Assembly: GCA_934636655.1 (NCBI GenBank)
Contig: CAKUAS010000007.1
Span: forward strand, 47,327 to 111,326
DNA from: an uncultured Oscillospiraceae bacterium
GTDB lineage: Bacteria > Bacillota > Clostridia > Oscillospirales > Oscillospiraceae
Direction of reading: 5' to 3'
Length of the DNA stretch: 64,000 nt
Shown: positions 60,231-64,000 of the stretch, piece by piece
Numbering within the stretch: position 1 is the first letter of the stretch
Layout of the letters: every line of letters begins with the position of its first letter
Position numbers and translations under genes: made by a program
The notes under the pieces: model-generated
Database searches by the model: none
Seen by the model: the letters and a program-made list of their open reading frames with translations, nothing else
What the model was told of the DNA's origin: nothing

Positions 60231-61772
60231 TTATTTTGCGTACTCGACGGCCTTCGTCTCGCGAAGGACGTGGACCTTGATCTGACCGGGGTAAGTCAGC
60301 TCCTCCTCTATCTTCTTTGCGATATCGCGCGCCAGGAGCACCATCTGATCCTCGGATACCTCCTCGGGCTTGACCATAACGCGTATCTCGCGTCCGGCCT
60401 GGATGGCGTAGCTGCCGGCGATGCCGGGGAAGCTCTTGGATATCTCCTCAAGCTTTTCAAGGCGCTTGACGTAGTTTTCGATATTCTCGCGGCGTGCGCC
60501 GGGGCGGGAGGCGGAGATAGCGTCGGCGGCCTGAACGATGCAGGCGACGACCGTGCGCGGCTCAACATCGCCGTGGTGCGCTTCGATAGCGTGGATGACC
60601 GCTTCGCTCTCTTTATACTTCTTGCAGATATCAACGCCGATGGAGACGTGGCTGCCCTCGACCTCGTGGTCAATTGCCTTACCGATATCGTGCAGAAGGC
60701 CTGCGCGCTTTGCGGTGGTAACGTCGACACCGAGCTCTGCTGCGATAAGGCCGGAAATGTGCGACACCTCGATCGAGTGCTGCAAAACGTTCTGGCCGTA
60801 GCTCGTGCGGTACTTCATGCGGCCGAGCAGCTTTATGATCTCGGGATTCAGACCGTGGATGTTCGTTTCGAACACCGCGCGCTCACCCTCGGCCTTGATG
60901 GTGGCGTTGACTTCCTTCTGAGCCTTGGCGACCATTTCCTCAATGCGCGCCGGGTGGATGCGTCCGTCGGCAATGAGCTTTTCAAGAGCGATGCGCGCCA
61001 CCTCGCGGCGGACGGGATCAAAGCTCGAGACTGTTATCGCCTCAGGCGTATCGTCGATGATAAGATCGCAGCCTGTCAGGGTCTCTATGCTGCGAATATT
61101 GCGGCCTTCGCGGCCGATGATGCGTCCCTTCATCTCGTCGTTGGGGAGTGGTACGACGGATACTGTGACTTCACTTGCGTGGTCTGCCGCGCAGCGCTGG
61201 ATAGCCGTAACGATGATCTCGCGTGCGCGTTCCTCGGCCTCGTCCTTGTACTGGGCCTCGATCTCTTTGACCTTGACGGCCATTTCGTGCGTTACTTCGT
61301 CCTTGAGGGCGTTGATGAGGTATGCTTTCGCCTCATCGACCGTGTATCCAGATACCTTTTCGAGCATTTCGAGCTGGCTCTTCTTGATAAGAGCTATCTC
61401 GTTCTGCTGATTCTCGACATCGGCTATCTTGCGGGCAAGAGTTTCGTTCTTGCGCTCAAGGGAATCGGTCTTGCGGTCAAGGTTTTCTTCCTTCTGCTGA
61501 AGGCGTCTTTCCTGCTTCTGCAGGTCGGCACGGCGTGCCTTTTCTTCGCGCTCGAATTCCGAGCGGCTTTTGTGTATTTCTTCCTTTGCCTCGACGAGAG
61601 CCTCACGTTTTTTGCTCTCGGCGCTCTTTATGGCATCATTAATTATTCTTTTTGCTTCATCTTCTGCACTGGATATCTCACGCTCGGCGACTTTCTTTCG
61701 GTAAGTCATGCCGAGAACAAATCCTATAACACAAAAAGCAACGATAAGAACGATTGCTAACCATAAGTCCAT
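60231..61772 (-). CDS. rny: Ribonuclease Y
   Basis: This protein of about 513 residues has an N-terminal transmembrane helix (about 4-22), a long coiled coil (about 35-190, with many E-K-R-Q repeats), a KH RNA-binding domain (GRIIGREGRNIRSIETLTG, about 215-233) and an HD phosphodiesterase domain (GLLHDIGKAIDHEVEGSH, about 345-362). RNase Y is the main endonuclease starting mRNA decay in Firmicutes and sits at the membrane. The ATG at 61772 is the standard family start. It is preceded by an unusually long leader of about 200 nt. Confidence 0.96.
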   Translation of the reverse strand: MDLWLAIVLIVAFCVIGFVLGMTYRKKVAEREISSAEDEAKRIINDAIKSAESKKREALVEAKEEIHKSRSEFEREEKARRADLQKQERRLQQKEENLDRKTDSLERKNETLARKIADVENQQNEIALIKKSQLEMLEKVSGYTVDEAKAYLINALKDEVTHEMAVKVKEIEAQYKDEAEERAREIIVTAIQRCAADHASEVTVSVVPLPNDEMKGRIIGREGRNIRSIETLTGCDLIIDDTPEAITVSSFDPVRREVARIALEKLIADGRIHPARIEEMVAKAQKEVNATIKAEGERAVFETNIHGLNPEIIKLLGRMKYRTSYGQNVLQHSIEVSHISGLIAAELGVDVTTAKRAGLLHDIGKAIDHEVEGSHVSIGVDICKKYKESEAVIHAIEAHHGDVEPRTVVACIVQAADAISASRPGARRENIENYVKRLEKLEEISKSFPGIAGSYAIQAGREIRVMVKPEEVSEDQMVLLARDIAKKIEEELTYPGQIKVHVLRETKAVEYAK

Positions 61773-61979
61773 AGAAAGTAAACACACCTCCATTCTTTAA
61801 GAATTTTGCGGTGGTTTAGTGCTGGGTTGATCTAAAGGGTAAGACGCAGCATCAAGCGCTTCACGTCCGTAAAATTGAATCTAATATTTTTGCAAAGACG
61901 CCTCCCCGGGTGTCTTATGACAGCCGCGCACAGTTTTCATCCCCAATTGGGCGCAGTTGTCTAAAATATTATCCGATTA
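61773..61979 (-). promoter_or_regulatory. Long 5' leader of RNase Y mRNA
   Basis: Between the promoter and the ATG lie about 200 nt with no reading frame but several short hairpins, such as AAGACACC/GGCGTCTT-type arms near 61895-61917. GGAGGTG lies 12 nt before the start. It could be a site for autoregulated cleavage. No known riboswitch was recognised. Confidence 0.4.
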
Positions 61980-62008
61980 ATTTTAGCTCCAAATGCGCAT
62001 TATGTCAA
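61980..62008 (-). promoter_or_regulatory. Promoter of rny
   Basis: On the minus strand TTGACA (62003-62008) and TAAAAT (61980-61985) are separated by 17 bp. Confidence 0.75.
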
Positions 62009-62123
62009 GCTTTCACAAAAATATATGTGAATTTTTTAAAACCACAGTTCTGTTTTGTGGACAAGCGGCAAAGTATTCTATATAATAAATTAGCATTTGA
62101 CTTCATTTGACCGGAGGCACAAC

Positions 62124-63872
62124 GTGCGGCTGACATATGTTTTTCCCATACTTATATTGCTTTTCATAGGGCTGTTTTTCTTCGGCTGCCCCTCCCCTGC
62201 CTCGGCAGCTCTTGACGACAGGCCGAAAAGCGCCTTCCATCGGCGCGACGCGATAGCTCTGAGCATTATAACGCTCATATACGCCGTCGTCGCCTTCATC
62301 GGGCTCGGCGATACGGACGCGCCGCAGTCGTTCCACGAGTTTCACAGCGGTGAAAGTGTGACGGTAGACCTCGGGCAGGTCAGGGATATAGACAGCATCA
62401 CGATATACTCAGGACTCAATACCGGAAGCTATCGCATCGAAGCCTCCGACGACGGCGAGAGCTGGTTTGACCTTGCAAGCTTCGAGCAGAACTACGTCGC
62501 GCTGTTTAAGTGGAACGACGTTGAGCTCGATGAGCTCCGACTCGGAGCCGCGCGCTATGTCCGCCTCACGGCATCCGGCGAGGTCCGGCTGGGCGAGATA
62601 GCAATATGCTGCGGCGGTGAGCTTGTGGGCTCATCCTCCGACGCGCCCGAGCTTTTTGACGAGCAGGACACCGTGCCGGAATACCAGCACTACACCAACA
62701 GCACATATTTTGACGAGATATACCATGCGCGCACGGCCTTTGAAAACCTTGAGGGCGTCTATCCCTATGAGATATCGCATCCGCCGCTTGGCAAGCTCAT
62801 AATCGCCATAGGCATCGGCCTGTTCGGGATGACTCCGTTCGGCTGGCGCTTTTCTGGCACTCTGATCGGCGTACTCATGCTGCCGGTCCTTTATATGCTT
62901 TTAAAGCGCATGTTCTCTTCAACTCGCATCTGTGCCTGCGCAACGGCAATATTCGCCTGCGATTTCATGCATTTTGCGCAGACGAGGATCGCGACCATCG
63001 ACAGCTATTCCGTGTTCTTTATCCTGCTGATGTACCTGTTTATGTACCTGTACATAACGGACGGCAGAAAGCGCGACCTTGCGCTATCTGGGCTTTTCTT
63101 CGGCATCGGCGCTGCGTGCAAATGGACCTGCTTCTACGCCGGTGCGGGACTCGCGGTGATATGGCTCATCCACTGGATACGCAATTTTGAATTAAAGGCT
63201 TTTCTTAAAAACTGCGCATTCTGCCTTGTTTTCTTCATTGTCGTTCCGGCTATGATCTATTACATGAGCTACTATCCCTACGGGCAAGCCAGCGGCATGC
63301 ATGGCATGGGCATGTACTTCACATCCGACTATGCAAATCTGGTGCTGGACAATCAGAAGTTCATGTTCAACTATCACTCCGGCGTTCACTCCGAGCACCC
63401 CTACTCCTCGCGCTGGTGGCAGTGGGTGATAGACGAGCGGCCGATACTGTACTACCTGAAGTATTTTGACGACGGCACACGCTCGTCCTTCGGCGCATTT
63501 TTGAATCCCGTACTGTGCTGGGGCGGACTCGCAGCCATGATAGTGTGCGCTGTATTTGCCGTAAAGCGGCGCGATAAGGTTTCTCTGTTTATCGTCATCG
63601 GCTACCTTGCACAGCTGCTGCCCTGGGTATTCATAACGCGCACAACGTTTGAGTACCACTACTTCCCTTCGTCGGTGTTCCTCGTGCTGGCCATAGCACG
63701 GGTATTCAGTCTGATGAAAGATAACACAAAGGGCTGGAAATTTAATGTCTACGGCCTTACGGGTCTTGCCTACGCGCTGTTTATTGTGTTCTATCCCGTC
63801 ATTTCCGGCGTCCGCGTTAATACGCAGCTCGCATCGAATCTACTAAAATGGCTGCCGAGCTGGCCGTTTTGA
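62124..63872 (+). CDS. PMT-family (GT39) glycosyltransferase with discoidin-like domain
   Basis: This membrane protein of about 582 residues has two N-terminal transmembrane segments, then an extracytoplasmic F5/8-type-C/discoidin-like domain (about 75-165: SVTVDLGQVRDIDSITIYSG and SYRIEASDDGESW). The mannosyltransferase core begins at YFDEIYHARTAFENLEG, the DE-containing catalytic loop, with SHPPLGKLIIAIGIGLFG and many helices. Such enzymes transfer a lipid-linked mannose or other hexose to extracellular proteins or glycans. The GTG at 62124 is chosen because GGAGG lies 6 nt upstream; an earlier ATG would lack a ribosome site. It ends just before rpiB. Confidence 0.85.
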   Translation: MRLTYVFPILILLFIGLFFFGCPSPASAALDDRPKSAFHRRDAIALSIITLIYAVVAFIGLGDTDAPQSFHEFHSGESVTVDLGQVRDIDSITIYSGLNTGSYRIEASDDGESWFDLASFEQNYVALFKWNDVELDELRLGAARYVRLTASGEVRLGEIAICCGGELVGSSSDAPELFDEQDTVPEYQHYTNSTYFDEIYHARTAFENLEGVYPYEISHPPLGKLIIAIGIGLFGMTPFGWRFSGTLIGVLMLPVLYMLLKRMFSSTRICACATAIFACDFMHFAQTRIATIDSYSVFFILLMYLFMYLYITDGRKRDLALSGLFFGIGAACKWTCFYAGAGLAVIWLIHWIRNFELKAFLKNCAFCLVFFIVVPAMIYYMSYYPYGQASGMHGMGMYFTSDYANLVLDNQKFMFNYHSGVHSEHPYSSRWWQWVIDERPILYYLKYFDDGTRSSFGAFLNPVLCWGGLAAMIVCAVFAVKRRDKVSLFIVIGYLAQLLPWVFITRTTFEYHYFPSSVFLVLAIARVFSLMKDNTKGWKFNVYGLTGLAYALFIVFYPVISGVRVNTQLASNLLKWLPSWPF

Positions 63873-63880
63873 GAATTAAC

Positions 63881-63909
63881 TTGTAGTCACGGCGTTTTTG
63901 TGAGATAAT
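63881..63909 (+). promoter_or_regulatory. Promoter of rpiB
   Basis: TTGTAG (63881-63886) and GATAAT (63904-63909) with a 17-bp spacer, followed by GGAGG before the start. Confidence 0.6.
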
Positions 63910-63942
63910 AAAACGCAATATTAATTGTGGAGGATCAAAGAT

Positions 63943-64000
63943 ATGATCGCATTGGGTTCTGATCACGGCGGCTGGGCGCTCAAGCAGGAGGTCATGAAGC
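63943..64000 (+). CDS. rpiB: Ribose-5-phosphate isomerase B, N-terminus only
   Basis: Nineteen residues are visible (MIALGSDHGGWALKQEVMK), matching the RpiB/LacA/LacB signature GSDHGG with the phosphate-binding Asp-His. The enzyme interconverts ribose-5-phosphate and ribulose-5-phosphate; LacAB of galactose metabolism is the alternative. The rest lies beyond the window. Confidence 0.85.
   Translation, partial: MIALGSDHGGWALKQEVMK

Overview
The window reads as chromosomal DNA of a spore-forming, anaerobic, low-to-moderate G+C Firmicute, most likely a gut clostridium of the Oscillospiraceae/Ruminococcaceae kind. The reasons are a complete spoIIA (sigma-F) operon, CotF-type spore coat proteins, a T-box leader on valS, a class III fructose-1,6-bisphosphatase, RNase Y, a DegV protein, 2[4Fe-4S] ferredoxin and class I Fe-S fumarase proteins, and large SLH-anchored surface proteins. 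The species cannot be fixed from the sequence alone.

Layout. 1-3.1 kb (minus): fumarase alpha and beta, malic enzyme and a polysaccharide deacetylase overlap head to tail, giving fumarate to malate to pyruvate. 3.4-5.4 kb: a flavodoxin-like protein, two small spore-coat proteins and an AraC regulator. 5.5-6.9 kb: a dicarboxylate/amino-acid symporter divergent from AraC. 6.9-14.5 kb (minus): a two-component system with a small exported partner, an EamA transporter, PcrA helicase and a MATE exporter, the last preceded by a MITE-like repeat. 14.9-16.4 kb: spoIIAA-AB-AC. 16.4-19.3 kb: valS and its T-box. 19.4-23.3 kb: an LTA-synthase-type sulfatase, DegV, thioredoxin and an unusual thioredoxin-reductase-like flavoprotein. 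23.4-26.2 kb: glnS, mogA and an isochorismatase-type hydrolase. 26.2-40.4 kb: three very large leucine-rich-repeat/SLH surface proteins around fbp (class III), an HpaI-type aldolase, TspO and a TVP38 membrane protein. A long non-coding stretch at 36.3-37.2 kb holds a candidate small RNA and a palindromic repeat.

40.5-46.0 kb is an integrated element of about 5.3 kb in the 3' half of a tRNA-Val gene. It is bounded by a 156-bp direct repeat and carries a tyrosine integrase, a 5'-truncated Rhs/YD-repeat protein with its own C-terminal tip, and two small membrane-type genes in the place where an immunity gene would sit.

46.0-52.8 kb (minus) is a five-gene flavoprotein/kinase operon resembling an anaerobic glycerol-3-phosphate dehydrogenase system (GlpA-like, GlpB-like, DUF1667, FGGY kinase) plus an alkyl-DHAP-synthase-like oxidase, driven by a perfect consensus promoter. 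52.9-59.4 kb: an O-antigen-ligase-like membrane protein, upp, tsaB/tsaE, a RodA/FtsW protein, a TetR regulator, a flavodoxin/ferredoxin fusion and a small conserved protein. 59.4-60.2 kb holds three short genes (35, 41 and 39 codons) encoding related microproteins. They are expressed from two promoters with the same architecture and a shared 12-bp downstream element; this is the best candidate here for an undescribed system. 60.2-64 kb: RNase Y with a long leader, a PMT-family glycosyltransferase carrying a discoidin-like domain, and the start of rpiB.
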